Shown in pieces: positions 8,247 through 16,230 of a DNA stretch of 64,000 bases (its first letter is position 1; each line of letters starts with the position of its first letter). The position numbers and the translations under genes are program-made. Source of the DNA: Noviherbaspirillum sp. Root189 (lineage in GTDB: Bacteria > Pseudomonadota > Gammaproteobacteria > Burkholderiales > Burkholderiaceae_D); NCBI RefSeq assembly GCF_001428545.1, contig NZ_LMHZ01000013.1:31683-95682 (forward strand), given 5' to 3'. The notes beneath the pieces were generated by a model that saw only the letters and a list, made by a program, of their open reading frames with translations, was not told the DNA's origin and ran no database searches.

Positions 8247-8333
8247 TTAAAGCGTCGACACCATATACGTCGCGGCAAAGGTTGTAGCTACCAGCACAAT
8301 ATAGGAAAGGGTACGCAAGGTTTCCATGGTCAT
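8247..8333 (-). CDS. Possible 28-aa hydrophobic membrane peptide
   Basis: A short reading frame from the ATG at 8333 encodes 28 residues, MTMETLRT followed by a single hydrophobic segment (LSYIVLVATTFAATYMVSTL). It occupies a gap otherwise without genes between phaP and xerD. The composition fits a one-pass membrane peptide. Against it, the Shine-Dalgarno sequence is weak (TGGACA) and no homologue is recognised. The alternative start is two codons downstream. The call rests on hydrophobicity alone. Confidence 0.35.
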   Translation of the reverse strand: MTMETLRTLSYIVLVATTFAATYMVSTL

Positions 8334-8445
8334 TGTCCAAAACGGGTCGTTGGACATTCACTTTAGCAATTATTGTTCCATTTCAAATTGACAGAAAGCA
8401 ATAGTTTTAATGCCTTCATGTCATGTTAACGTGACAAAACAGAGC

Positions 8446-9351
8446 TTATCCCCGCGGGTGATGTTCCGCGTGCAGTTTCTTCAGACGTTCCCGGGCAACA
8501 TGGGTATATATCTGGGTAGTTGAAATATCGGCATGCCCCAGTAAAAGCTGGACAACACGCAGGTCCGCACCATGGTTGAGCAAGTGGGTGGCAAACGCAT
8601 GCCGCAAGGTGTGCGGTGACAGCGGCGCATTGATATCCGCCTTGAGCGCATGCTTCTTGATCAGGGTCCAGAACATCTGGCGCGTCATCGGGCCGCCACG
8701 TGCGGTCACAAACAACGCGTCATCGACCTGGCCGTTCAGGATGGCGAGCCTGCCCTCTTTCAGGTAGCGTTCGATCCATTGGCGCGCCTCTTCCCCGAAC
8801 GGCACTAGCCGTGTCTTGGCGCCCTTCCCGGTAATCCGGAGCACGCCCTCATTCATGCCCAGTTCCATGGTCTTGAGCAAAACCAGTTCGGACACGCGCA
8901 AGCCGCTGGCATACATCAGTTCCAGCATCGTGCGGTCACGCAGGCCCAGCGGCGTACTGACGTCGGGCGCGGCGAGCAAAGCCTCGACCTGCGCCTCGGA
9001 CAGCGTTTTGGGCGTACGTGGCGGCTGCTTGGCCGATTTCAGTTTCAGACAGGGGTCAACATGAATCCTGTTCTGCCGCAGCGCCATTTGATAGAAGCGC
9101 TTGAGTACTGCCAGACGCCGGTTGGCCGACGTTGCCTTGGTATCGGCATGGCGTGCTGCGAAGTAGGCCAGGATATCCTGGGCTTGGGCGGCATGCAGAT
9201 CCTTACCGTGCTGCTCGGCGAGCCAGGTACCAAATAAGGTCATATCCCGCCGGTACGCTTCCAACGAGTTTTTGGCTAGTCCGTCTTCCAGCCACAGGGT
9301 GTCGCAGAATTCGTCGATGAGATTCTGGTTTGCTACTGGCGCTTCACTCAT
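8446..9351 (-). CDS. xerD: Site-specific tyrosine recombinase XerD
   Basis: This 301-aa recombinase resolves chromosome dimers at dif with XerC. It has the N-terminal SAM-like core-binding domain (about residues 5-95) and the catalytic domain with the RKHRHY residues: ASGLRVSEL, TGKGAKTR, HTLRHAFATHLLNHG, and LGHADISTTQIYTH with the nucleophilic Tyr. Its ATG overlaps the ogt stop by 4 bp (ATGA), so the two are translationally coupled. The length and the ISTTQIYTH motif favour XerD over XerC. Confidence 0.94.
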   Translation of the reverse strand: MSEAPVANQNLIDEFCDTLWLEDGLAKNSLEAYRRDMTLFGTWLAEQHGKDLHAAQAQDILAYFAARHADTKATSANRRLAVLKRFYQMALRQNRIHVDPCLKLKSAKQPPRTPKTLSEAQVEALLAAPDVSTPLGLRDRTMLELMYASGLRVSELVLLKTMELGMNEGVLRITGKGAKTRLVPFGEEARQWIERYLKEGRLAILNGQVDDALFVTARGGPMTRQMFWTLIKKHALKADINAPLSPHTLRHAFATHLLNHGADLRVVQLLLGHADISTTQIYTHVARERLKKLHAEHHPRG

Positions 9352-9848
9352 CGGTAAGCCGTAACGCCTTCATGGGCAAGCAACCACCGTTTGACACCGA
9401 GATGAAAACCGGTCTCGTCATCATGGTTGGAAAAGCCGCCGAGTCCCCCGGACGCCGTGACCCGGTGACAGGGAATCACTAGCGGAAACCAGTTGGCGCC
9501 GCAGGCCTGTCCGACCGCCCTTGGCGCCGAGCGGATCAGTTTGGCCACTTGGCCGTAGGTCCGCACATCGCCGCGCGGAATGGTGCTGATGACATCCCAA
9601 ACCTTGCGCTGAAACGCCGTGCCTACTTCGGCCAGCGGCAGATCGAAACGGAAGTCGGGTTCGTTGAGATAGCGCTCTACCTGGCGTGCTGCCTGTTCCG
9701 ACAGGGCGTCGACCGGCGCCTTTTCATCGAAGCTCGGCGGCAGATAGACGAGTTCACGAACGATGCCAGGCTCGGTACGGATTCCGACCGCTCCCCAGGG
9801 AGCCTCGACGATGGCGGAAAATAGCGTTTGATTGGAAGATGCTTTCAT
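9348..9848 (-). CDS. ogt: Methylated-DNA--protein-cysteine methyltransferase
   Basis: This 166-aa suicide enzyme removes O6-methyl from guanine. The active-site PCHRV is present in WFPLVIPCHRVTASGGLGGF, and the upstream helix-turn-helix region (IPRGDVRTYGQVAKLI) is typical. I chose the ATG at 9848 because GCGGG lies just upstream and it yields a normal N-terminus; an in-frame ATG at 9878 has no ribosome site. The gene overlaps xerD by 4 bp. No Ada N-terminal domain is fused, so it is Ogt-type. Confidence 0.92.
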   Translation of the reverse strand: MKASSNQTLFSAIVEAPWGAVGIRTEPGIVRELVYLPPSFDEKAPVDALSEQAARQVERYLNEPDFRFDLPLAEVGTAFQRKVWDVISTIPRGDVRTYGQVAKLIRSAPRAVGQACGANWFPLVIPCHRVTASGGLGGFSNHDDETGFHLGVKRWLLAHEGVTAYR

Positions 9849-9937
9849 CCCGCTAGCATAAATCAAAAGCAGGGACATTTTGTTTCATCCGCACAGTCAG
9901 ACTAAAGGTGTTGCAAGTCTGCCCCATACAAAACCAA

Positions 9938-9968
9938 ACCGGCGCGCCCCTTTCGGTGGCGCGCCGGT
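9938..9968 (-). terminator. Terminator downstream of tctA
   Basis: A perfect 11-bp GC-rich stem (ACCGGCGCGCC / GGCGCGCCGGT) with a 9-base loop lies about 40 bp past the tctA stop. On the minus strand it is followed by TTGGTTTTG, which serves as a loose U-tract. Confidence 0.75.
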
Positions 9969-10005
9969 CCAGACAGAGATTTACCGGCATACCCGGCCGC
10001 CGTTC

Positions 10006-11505
10006 TTACTCGACGAATGCCTCTTCGCGCTTCTTGCGCAAGGAAGGCAACAGCACGACCGCCATGGCCAGCGCGGACAGGATCAGCATGGTGGCGCTGA
10101 TCGGCCGCTGCAGGAAAACTAACGGATCGCTGCGCGACAGCAGCAAGGCGCGACGCAGATATTCTTCCATCATCGGCCCGATAATGAAGGCCAGCATCAT
10201 CGGTGCGGCTTCCATCTCAAGCTTGGCGCAGATATAGCCGAACAGGCCGAATCCCGCCATCACGAACACGTCGAATTCGCTGTTGTTCAAGCTGAATACG
10301 CCAATCGCACAGAAGACCAGGATGCCCGGGTACAGGAAGTGGTAAGGCACCATGATCATGCGCACCCACAGCCCGATCATCGGCAGGTTCAGCACGATCA
10401 GGAAGAAGTTACCGATCCACATCGAAGCGATGATGCCCCAGAACAGCGCCGGTTGTTCCGTCATCACCGCCGGTCCCGGCTGAATGCCCTGGATGATCAT
10501 CGCGCCGATCATCAGTGCCATCACCGGGTTGGATGGAATCCCCAGGGTCAGCATCGGGATGAAGGAAGTTTGCGCGCCGGCATTGTTGGCAGCTTCTGGT
10601 GCGGCCACGCCTTCAATGGCGCCCTTGCCGAACTGCGCCGAGTTCTTCGATACCTTCTTCTCGATCGAATAAGCAGCGAACGACGAGAGCATCGCGCCAC
10701 CGCCGGGCAGGATACCCAGCGCCGAACCGAGCGCGGTGCCGCGCAGGATGGGCGCTATGATGCGCTTGAGATCGTCCTTGCTGGGCATCAGTCCCTGGAC
10801 CTTCTTGATACTCAGTGAACGTTCTTCCTGATTTTCCAGGTTGCGAATGATTTCACCCAGGCCGAACATGCCCATGGCAACCACCACGAAGTTGATGCCA
10901 TCCGCCAGTTGCGGCACGTCGAAGGTATAGCGCGGGGTGCCTGAATTGACGTCAGTACCGATCAACCCCAGCAGCAGACCAAGCATAATCATGCCGAGCG
11001 CGCGCAGCAGCGAGCCGTGTGCCAGTACCACCGAGGCAACCAGGCCCAGCACCATCAGCGAAAAGTATTCAGCGGGACCAAACTGCAGTGCCAGTTCGGC
11101 CAGGGGCGGTGCGAACAGTGCGAGCAACAGTGTGGCAACAGTACCGGCAAAGAATGAACCGATACCAGCGGTAGCGAGGGCCTTGCCGGCATGACCCTGA
11201 CGGGCCATCTGATAGCCATCGATCGCGGTCACGACCGACGAGGATTCGCCCGGCAGGTTGACCAGAATCGCGGTGGTGGAGCCGCCGTACTGCGCGCCGT
11301 AATAAATACCGGCCAACATGATCAGCGAAGAGATCGGCGGCAGCGCGAACGTCGCCGGCAGCAGCATGGCGATGGTCGCGGTCGGCCCGAGGCCGGGCAG
11401 CACACCGATGGCGGTACCCAGGAACACCCCGATCAGGCAGTACATCAGATTGGATAAAGTGAGCGCGGTATCGAAGCCGAGTGCGAGGTTACTTAGAATT
11501 TCCAT
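10006..11505 (-). CDS. tctA: Tripartite tricarboxylate transporter large membrane subunit TctA
   Basis: This 499-aa protein has about 11-12 transmembrane segments of the TctA family. It includes the conserved GVLPGLGPTATIAMLLPATF (about 38-57) and the second repeat GILPGGGAMLSSFAAYSIEKK. It forms the transport channel for carboxylates delivered by the periplasmic receptor. The gene is third in a Bug-tctB-tctA operon on the minus strand, 12 bp after tctB. The substrate cannot be read from sequence; citrate or other di- and tricarboxylates are typical. Confidence 0.95.
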   Translation of the reverse strand: MEILSNLALGFDTALTLSNLMYCLIGVFLGTAIGVLPGLGPTATIAMLLPATFALPPISSLIMLAGIYYGAQYGGSTTAILVNLPGESSSVVTAIDGYQMARQGHAGKALATAGIGSFFAGTVATLLLALFAPPLAELALQFGPAEYFSLMVLGLVASVVLAHGSLLRALGMIMLGLLLGLIGTDVNSGTPRYTFDVPQLADGINFVVVAMGMFGLGEIIRNLENQEERSLSIKKVQGLMPSKDDLKRIIAPILRGTALGSALGILPGGGAMLSSFAAYSIEKKVSKNSAQFGKGAIEGVAAPEAANNAGAQTSFIPMLTLGIPSNPVMALMIGAMIIQGIQPGPAVMTEQPALFWGIIASMWIGNFFLIVLNLPMIGLWVRMIMVPYHFLYPGILVFCAIGVFSLNNSEFDVFVMAGFGLFGYICAKLEMEAAPMMLAFIIGPMMEEYLRRALLLSRSDPLVFLQRPISATMLILSALAMAVVLLPSLRKKREEAFVE

Positions 11506-11517
11506 TGTTCATTCCCC

Positions 11518-11979
11518 TTAGAACCCGAGCCACGGGCCGAGCATCGGCATCGGCAGGCCGAGCGCTTTCACAAATACCAGCACGCTGAACACCGCGAGGC
11601 CAATGGCGACTGCGAGGAAAGGCGCCACCCTGAACTTGATACTGGCCAGCCCACTGAGCATGACCAGGACGATAATGGCAATTGCCAGGCCGGCACCGCG
11701 CACGAGCACACCAAACAGCACGGTACCCATGATCACCAGCACGATGCCTTTTATCGAAAAGGCCCCAATGGCTTCGCCGGAACTAATCAATGAGCGCACC
11801 ACGGCAATGGCACCGATCAGGGCAAGCAGTCCGCCAAGGATGGTGGGGAAGTAGGCCGGGCCCATCCTGCCGGCGCTACCCATTGAATAGTCCCGGCCGA
11901 TAAAGATCGCGGCCAGTCCAATGGCGATGAAAATCACCCCCGACCAGAGGTCCTTGGGGTTGCGGATGAATGATGCCAA
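11518..11979 (-). CDS. tctB: Tripartite tricarboxylate transporter small membrane subunit TctB
   Basis: This 153-aa protein has four predicted transmembrane helices. The N-terminal LWSGVIFIAIGLAAIFIGRDY and the following GSAGRMGPAYFPTILGGLLA block are the TctB signature. It pairs with TctA in the inner membrane. It lies between the receptor and tctA, with a structured 148-bp gap separating it from the receptor. Confidence 0.93.
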   Translation of the reverse strand: MASFIRNPKDLWSGVIFIAIGLAAIFIGRDYSMGSAGRMGPAYFPTILGGLLALIGAIAVVRSLISSGEAIGAFSIKGIVLVIMGTVLFGVLVRGAGLAIAIIVLVMLSGLASIKFRVAPFLAVAIGLAVFSVLVFVKALGLPMPMLGPWLGF

Positions 11980-12071
11980 AATCGTCTCCTCCTTGGTTTA
12001 CAAATATGTTGCAATTCTGCCTGTCTTGCGGGGCGCTGTTTTTACCTGCATGTTAGCTGCAACCCGTATGA

Positions 12072-12097
12072 GAAGCGGGGCGATGATGCCCCGCTTC
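12072..12097 (-). other. Intercistronic hairpin between the TTT receptor and tctB
   Basis: GAAGCGGGGC and GCCCCGCTTC form a perfect 10-bp stem around a 6-base loop, with no real U-tract. In this position such hairpins often stabilise the upstream mRNA or partly terminate, giving more receptor than membrane subunits; that role is inferred. Confidence 0.65.
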
Positions 12098-12127
12098 CTT
12101 TACTGCATGGCTTTATACCACTTTTGT

Positions 12128-13111
12128 TTAATCGGCATACACGCCGGCCTTCTTGATAATTGGGGCCCACTTGTCAATTTCGGCCTTGAGGTGACTCCGC
12201 AACGCTTCCGGGGTGGCGCGGTTTTCTGCAACCGGCTCGGTGCCAAGTTCAGCGAAGCGCTGCTTGACGGTCGAATCTTTGAGAGCGATCTGGAGAGCAC
12301 CTGCCAGTTTGTCAATTGCCGGTTTAGGCGTGCCCTTAGGTGCATACAAGCCATGCCACACCGCAATCTCGAAGTTCGGCAATCCGGCTTCATTGGCTGT
12401 TGGCAGATCCGGCAGTGACGGCACCTTGGTCTTCGTCGTGACCGCATAGGCCTTGATCTTGCCGCTCTTGATCTGGCTGGTGGTGTTGGTGGTCTGGTCG
12501 CACATGAAGTCGACCTGACTGCCCAGCAAGTCATTCATCGCAGGACCTGTCCCCTTGTAAGGAACGGTAGTGACTTCGGTATCGATTGCGGTCTGGAACA
12601 GCATTCCGCACAGGTGCGATGCTGAACCAACACCGGCGTTGGCGTAGCTAACCTTGTTCTTGTTAGCCTTGATATAGGAGATCAGCTCCTTGAAATCCTT
12701 GGCGGGAAAATCCTTGCGTGCCACGATAGTCATCGGCACATCGGTGACAAGGCCGATCGGCTCGAAGCTATCGATCGAACTATAAGAAAGCTTGCGATAC
12801 AGGGTCGGTGCGGTAGATTGGCCGATATGGTGCAGGAAAACGGTATGGCCATCCGGCTCCGCCTTTGCAACCCGGGCTGCGCCAATAGTACCGCCCGCAC
12901 CACCAACGTTCTCGACGATCACCTGCTGGTTCAGTGTTTTGCTCATCGACTGCGCTACCAGACGGGCCACGGTATCGGTTGGGCCGCCTGCTGCGAATGG
13001 CACAATCATCGTGATAGTTTTGGTCGGGAAAGTGGCCTGTGCATGAGCAAAGGTGCTTGCTACCAGTGCCAGCCCTGCTACGAAACGAAATGACTTGATA
13101 TTCACGTGCAT
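12128..13111 (-). CDS. tctC: Tripartite tricarboxylate transporter receptor (Bug/TctC family)
   Basis: This 327-aa periplasmic receptor has a Sec signal (about residues 1-25, ending AHAQA). The mature start FPTKTITMIVPFAAGGPTDTVAR is the Bug family hallmark. GGAGGTIGAARVAKAEPDGHT and YANAGVGSASHLCGMLF are ligand-site segments. It is the first gene of the Bug-tctB-tctA operon. Its ligand is unknown from sequence. The upstream region contains a palindrome shared with the phasin promoter. Confidence 0.93.
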   Translation of the reverse strand: MHVNIKSFRFVAGLALVASTFAHAQATFPTKTITMIVPFAAGGPTDTVARLVAQSMSKTLNQQVIVENVGGAGGTIGAARVAKAEPDGHTVFLHHIGQSTAPTLYRKLSYSSIDSFEPIGLVTDVPMTIVARKDFPAKDFKELISYIKANKNKVSYANAGVGSASHLCGMLFQTAIDTEVTTVPYKGTGPAMNDLLGSQVDFMCDQTTNTTSQIKSGKIKAYAVTTKTKVPSLPDLPTANEAGLPNFEIAVWHGLYAPKGTPKPAIDKLAGALQIALKDSTVKQRFAELGTEPVAENRATPEALRSHLKAEIDKWAPIIKKAGVYAD

Positions 13112-13276
13112 TGCTCCTCTTTAATAGTTGTATAAATGCATGACCTGTCCGGCTGATCAGTAAGCCACGCAAAGTATTTCAAAGTATTTTCAATACTATG
13201 CGCATACCAAGTCTGCATTCAACCTATTATTGTCATGACACGTGTATGGCGCTACTGTGGAAACCCGCAAATCATG

Positions 13277-13293
13277 TTTGTGCGACGCACAAA
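13277..13293. promoter_or_regulatory. Palindrome upstream of the TTT receptor, same core as the phaP operator
   Basis: TTTGTGC-GAC-GCACAAA is a perfect 7-bp-arm palindrome in the uspA/tctC gap. It lies about 165 bp upstream of the receptor ATG and 20 bp after the uspA stop. The arms match those at 7423-7443. Confidence 0.55.
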
Positions 13294-13312
13294 GTTTGCA
13301 GCCAGGGTTGCC

Positions 13313-13738
13313 TTACTTTACCAAGACCACCGGAACGTCAGCCAGATGAATTATTTTGGTGGCAACCGAACCCATTAGCAAACTGCTAATTCCTGACAGC
13401 CCACGCGTACCGATGACGATTTCATCGCAGCCTTTGTCATGCGCGAATCGCGTAATAATTTCAGCCGGTTCGCCAACAAACAGATGGTGACTATAGGACA
13501 CACCAGCGGATTCGAGCATTGCGCATGGCCCTTCCAGAACCTTCATGCCTTCCTCATGATGAAACTGCTTCAGCTGTCTGGCGTCCACAAAGCCGCTGAC
13601 ACCGCCGTGCAATGCATACTGCACATTTACCAGCAGAACTTGTATCTGGTCTTTCGCGCCAGAGGCTCGTTTGATTACATGAGCGAGAGCATGCTGTGAA
13701 CTTTCCGAGCCATCAATCGCCAACAGGATTTTTTGCAT
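13313..13738 (-). CDS. uspA: Universal stress protein (UspA family)
   Basis: This 141-aa single-domain Usp protein starts MQKILLAIDGSESSQHALAH and ends with the nucleotide-binding motif GTRGLSGISSLLMGSVATKI, close to the ATP-binding G-2X-G-9X-G(S/T) pattern. It is a soluble cytosolic stress-linked protein. It stands 54 bp downstream of terC on the same strand and may be read from the same transcript. Confidence 0.92.
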   Translation of the reverse strand: MQKILLAIDGSESSQHALAHVIKRASGAKDQIQVLLVNVQYALHGGVSGFVDARQLKQFHHEEGMKVLEGPCAMLESAGVSYSHHLFVGEPAEIITRFAHDKGCDEIVIGTRGLSGISSLLMGSVATKIIHLADVPVVLVK

Positions 13739-13792
13739 TGTTGTTTCCTCTCAGTGAAACGGCGTCCTGTGCACTGGCAGGACCGTACGTAG

Positions 13793-14533
13793 TTAATGGC
13801 CTCCGGTATTTTCGCGCGCTTCTTTTTGCGCTGCCAGATCTTCCGGCAGGGCGGCTCGCGATTCGGCGCGTGCAGCGAGCAGCTTACCTATTGCTACCAC
13901 GATTACCGCGCCCAGCAATGGCGCTATCCACTTCGCTGCAGGCAAATTTACCGCAAACCAGTCCTGGACTGCCACATCTTCAACCACCATTCCACCTGCG
14001 ATCCAGCCAAGCAGCGCACCGCCGCCGACGATAACCAGAGGAAAACGATCCATCAGCTTCATCACCAATTGACTGCCCAGCATGATGATTGGAATGCTCA
14101 GCAGCAAGCCGAAGATGATGAGCACCTTGCTGTCACCCGCGGCTCCGGCAATGGCAATCACATTATCCAGACTCATGACAGCGTCGGCGACAATGATGGT
14201 TTTGATGGCGGATATCAGCGTAGCGCCTGCTTCAATGTGATGACCGCCCTCTTCCGGCTCCGGCAGGAGAAGCTTCACACCGATCCACAAGAGCAATGCA
14301 GCGCCAACAAGCTTTAAGTAGGGCACTGCGAGCAGCGTTACCGCAAAGAAGATCAGCACCACGCGTAGACCGACTGCACCAAACATGCCCCACAGGATAC
14401 CTAGTTTGCGTTCTCTTTCCGGTAAGCGACGGCAGGCCAGGCCGATGACAACGGCGTTGTCGCCACCGAGTACGATATCGATGGCGACAATCTGCAAGAT
14501 GGCCAGCCAAAATGAAGGGTTACTAAAGTCCAT
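13793..14533 (-). CDS. TerC family integral membrane protein (YjbE-type)
   Basis: This 246-aa protein of the TerC/Alx/YjbE family has about seven transmembrane helices. It begins MDFSNPSFWLAILQIVAIDIVLGGDNAVVIGLA, which includes the conserved acidic GGDN motif, and a repeat occurs later as ADAVMSLDNVIAIAGAA. Family members act in metal (often Mn2+) export or tellurite resistance. AAGGTAAT before the ATG at 14533 supports this start over a 32-residue upstream extension. I looked for a Mn riboswitch upstream and could not support one. Confidence 0.88.
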   Translation of the reverse strand: MDFSNPSFWLAILQIVAIDIVLGGDNAVVIGLACRRLPERERKLGILWGMFGAVGLRVVLIFFAVTLLAVPYLKLVGAALLLWIGVKLLLPEPEEGGHHIEAGATLISAIKTIIVADAVMSLDNVIAIAGAAGDSKVLIIFGLLLSIPIIMLGSQLVMKLMDRFPLVIVGGGALLGWIAGGMVVEDVAVQDWFAVNLPAAKWIAPLLGAVIVVAIGKLLAARAESRAALPEDLAAQKEARENTGGH

Positions 14534-14829
14534 GATTACCTTACATGCCTGAATAACGGGGATGAGAAAAAGCGCCTGCCTTGAAGCGCTTGTCCGAAAA
14601 CTTAAGCTGCCCAAAGACCTCGATACCACAGCTTTCGGAAGAGCCGAAAAATGGTCGTTGGCGAGTATACAACATCGTTTTATCCGTTAATTCCGTTAAT
14701 TCGAGCAATTCCTGCGTAAAAAGCGCAGCTTACGCCGGCACCTTTATTCCGATCGCTGCAAGGCTGTACCGACGTAAAACAGGCAAAGCGATGTTTTAAT
14801 GGCGTCGCCTGTCGAGGCGGGGACGATGA
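14534..14829. other. Intergenic region upstream of terC
   Basis: This gap of about 300 bp between terC and the second Bug gene has no convincing gene. On the minus strand AAGCGC-N10-GCGCTTTTT (about 14567-14591) is a short terminator-like hairpin 35-60 bases before the terC start, so it could be a leader attenuator. A direct repeat CCGTTAATT occurs twice near 14685-14702. Confidence 0.4.
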
Positions 14830-15807
14830 TCAGGTGCCGTCGAAACGAATATTCTGCTTCTTGACCAGATTCTTCATTTTGTCCAATTCGGTCTTGATTT
14901 CAGCCGCATGCTCGGCCGGCGTATTGCCTACAGGTTCCGCGCCGCTTTGCTTGAGTCGCTCACGCACTTCAGGCATGGCAAGAACTTTCACTGCCGCAGC
15001 ATTGATTTTCTTGACAATGTCGTCCGGCGTTTTCGGCGGAGCAACCAGGCCATACCATGCCGGATCGTTAACCTGGGGAAGCCCAAGTTCTGCAAACGTT
15101 GGAACATTAGGCAAGGCTTCAAGACGCTTGTTCCATGCAATCGCCAACGGCCGCAGCTTGTTCGCCTGAATGTGTGACATGGACGAAGGCAGGTTATCAA
15201 ACATCATGTCGACTTGGCCGCCAAGCAGATCGTTCAGCGCGGGCCCGGCACCCCGATACGGAATGTGGAGGATGAAGGTTCCTGTGGCAAGTTTGAATTG
15301 CTCGCCGACCATGTGCTGGATACTGCAGGTGCCTGACGTTGCATAGTTCAGCTTGCCCGGACTCTTCTTCACATAGTCAATGTACTGTTTGAAGTCCTGC
15401 GCCGGAAACTTGGGATTGACAGTCAGGACATTTGGCGTCCGTGCGAGGTTGGTGATCGGGGTGAAGTCCGTCAAGGGGTTGTAGCCGAGCTTAGGATTGC
15501 ACGCCGCATTCACTGCATGGGTCGAGATGGTGGAGATGCCGAGGGTATAGCCGTCGGGATCAGCCTTGGCGACAGCAGTGGCCCCAATACTGCCTCCGCC
15601 ACCACCACGGTTCTCGATGACAACTGGTTGACCAAGCTCCTTGCCCAGCTTGTCGCCGACGACACGTGCCACGATATCAGTGGTTCCACCCGGCGCAAAC
15701 GGCACGATCAGGCGGATGGGCTTGTTCGGATAAGACTCTGCGTAAGCGGCCGATGCCATGATCGACAGCGACGTCATCAGCGGCACGGCAAGGTAATGTA
15801 ATTTCAT
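14830..15807 (-). CDS. Orphan Bug-family (TctC-type) periplasmic receptor
   Basis: This 325-aa protein has a Sec signal ending SAAYA and the Bug mature start ESYPNKPIRLIVPFAPGGTTD. GGGGSIGATAVAKADPDGYT and NYATSGTCSIQHMVGEQF are the family ligand-site segments. AGGAG precedes the ATG at 15807. No tctA or tctB adjoins it, so it is one of the many stand-alone Bug receptors of Burkholderiales, which may use shared membrane subunits or act as sensors. The ligand is unknown. Confidence 0.92.
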   Translation of the reverse strand: MKLHYLAVPLMTSLSIMASAAYAESYPNKPIRLIVPFAPGGTTDIVARVVGDKLGKELGQPVVIENRGGGGGSIGATAVAKADPDGYTLGISTISTHAVNAACNPKLGYNPLTDFTPITNLARTPNVLTVNPKFPAQDFKQYIDYVKKSPGKLNYATSGTCSIQHMVGEQFKLATGTFILHIPYRGAGPALNDLLGGQVDMMFDNLPSSMSHIQANKLRPLAIAWNKRLEALPNVPTFAELGLPQVNDPAWYGLVAPPKTPDDIVKKINAAAVKVLAMPEVRERLKQSGAEPVGNTPAEHAAEIKTELDKMKNLVKKQNIRFDGT

Positions 15808-16106
15808 TGGATATCTCCTGTGTTGATCGTTACCTTCTATGGGAACGGTGATGAAGAAAATGACGGCGGTACGTAGGATTAACAGTACCGACACGAGGTA
15901 AGTATGCAAACTTCAGGCCAGAATTCTTCTGCAGGCAGTAGCCGTCTCTTATCGATACAGTCTTCCGGCATGAGCAAACGTACCGGGCAGAATGTACTCT
16001 GGAGTTGTCTGAAAAACCGCAAAGTGTTGCCGCCAAATTCTGGAGATCAGCACATAAAGGAATAAAGTAATGAAGGACATGTCGCCTGGGTTTTTGCGTC
16101 TGCTTA
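15808..16106. other. Intergenic region with possible truncated ORF
   Basis: This gap of about 300 bp upstream of the orphan Bug gene is mostly featureless. At 16070, on the plus strand, an ATG preceded by AAAGGAATAAAG starts a frame (MKDMSPGFLRLL...) that runs into the palindromic element at 16107 and stops within it after 28 codons. It may be the remnant of a gene cut by the element, or chance. Confidence 0.3.
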
Positions 16107-16230
16107 TACCAATCCCAACCTGTAACGTGACAAATGAGATCGATGGATTTTTTTGACTGGCAAGGCGCAGGAGGAGTCAATAGCGGGCTATTGACGACGA
16201 CTCATGGTGCGTTATGGGTTGGGATTGGTA
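16107..16230 (+). repeat. Small palindromic (MITE-like) element, copy 1
   Basis: This 124-bp element has near-perfect 21-bp terminal inverted repeats. The left end starts TACCAATCCCAACC and the right end is GGTTGGGATTGGTA. It is flanked on both sides by TTA, a possible 3-bp target duplication whose right copy is the dctP stop codon. An internal hairpin TCAATAGC-GG-GCTATTGA adds structure. A second, longer and end-truncated copy in inverted orientation lies at 31872-32025. It carries no gene, so mobilisation in trans is inferred. Confidence 0.8.

Noticed and set aside
14534..14660. yybP-ykoY manganese riboswitch upstream of terC
   Set aside because: The conserved internal-loop sequences of that riboswitch are not recognisable; only a short terminator-like hairpin is visible.
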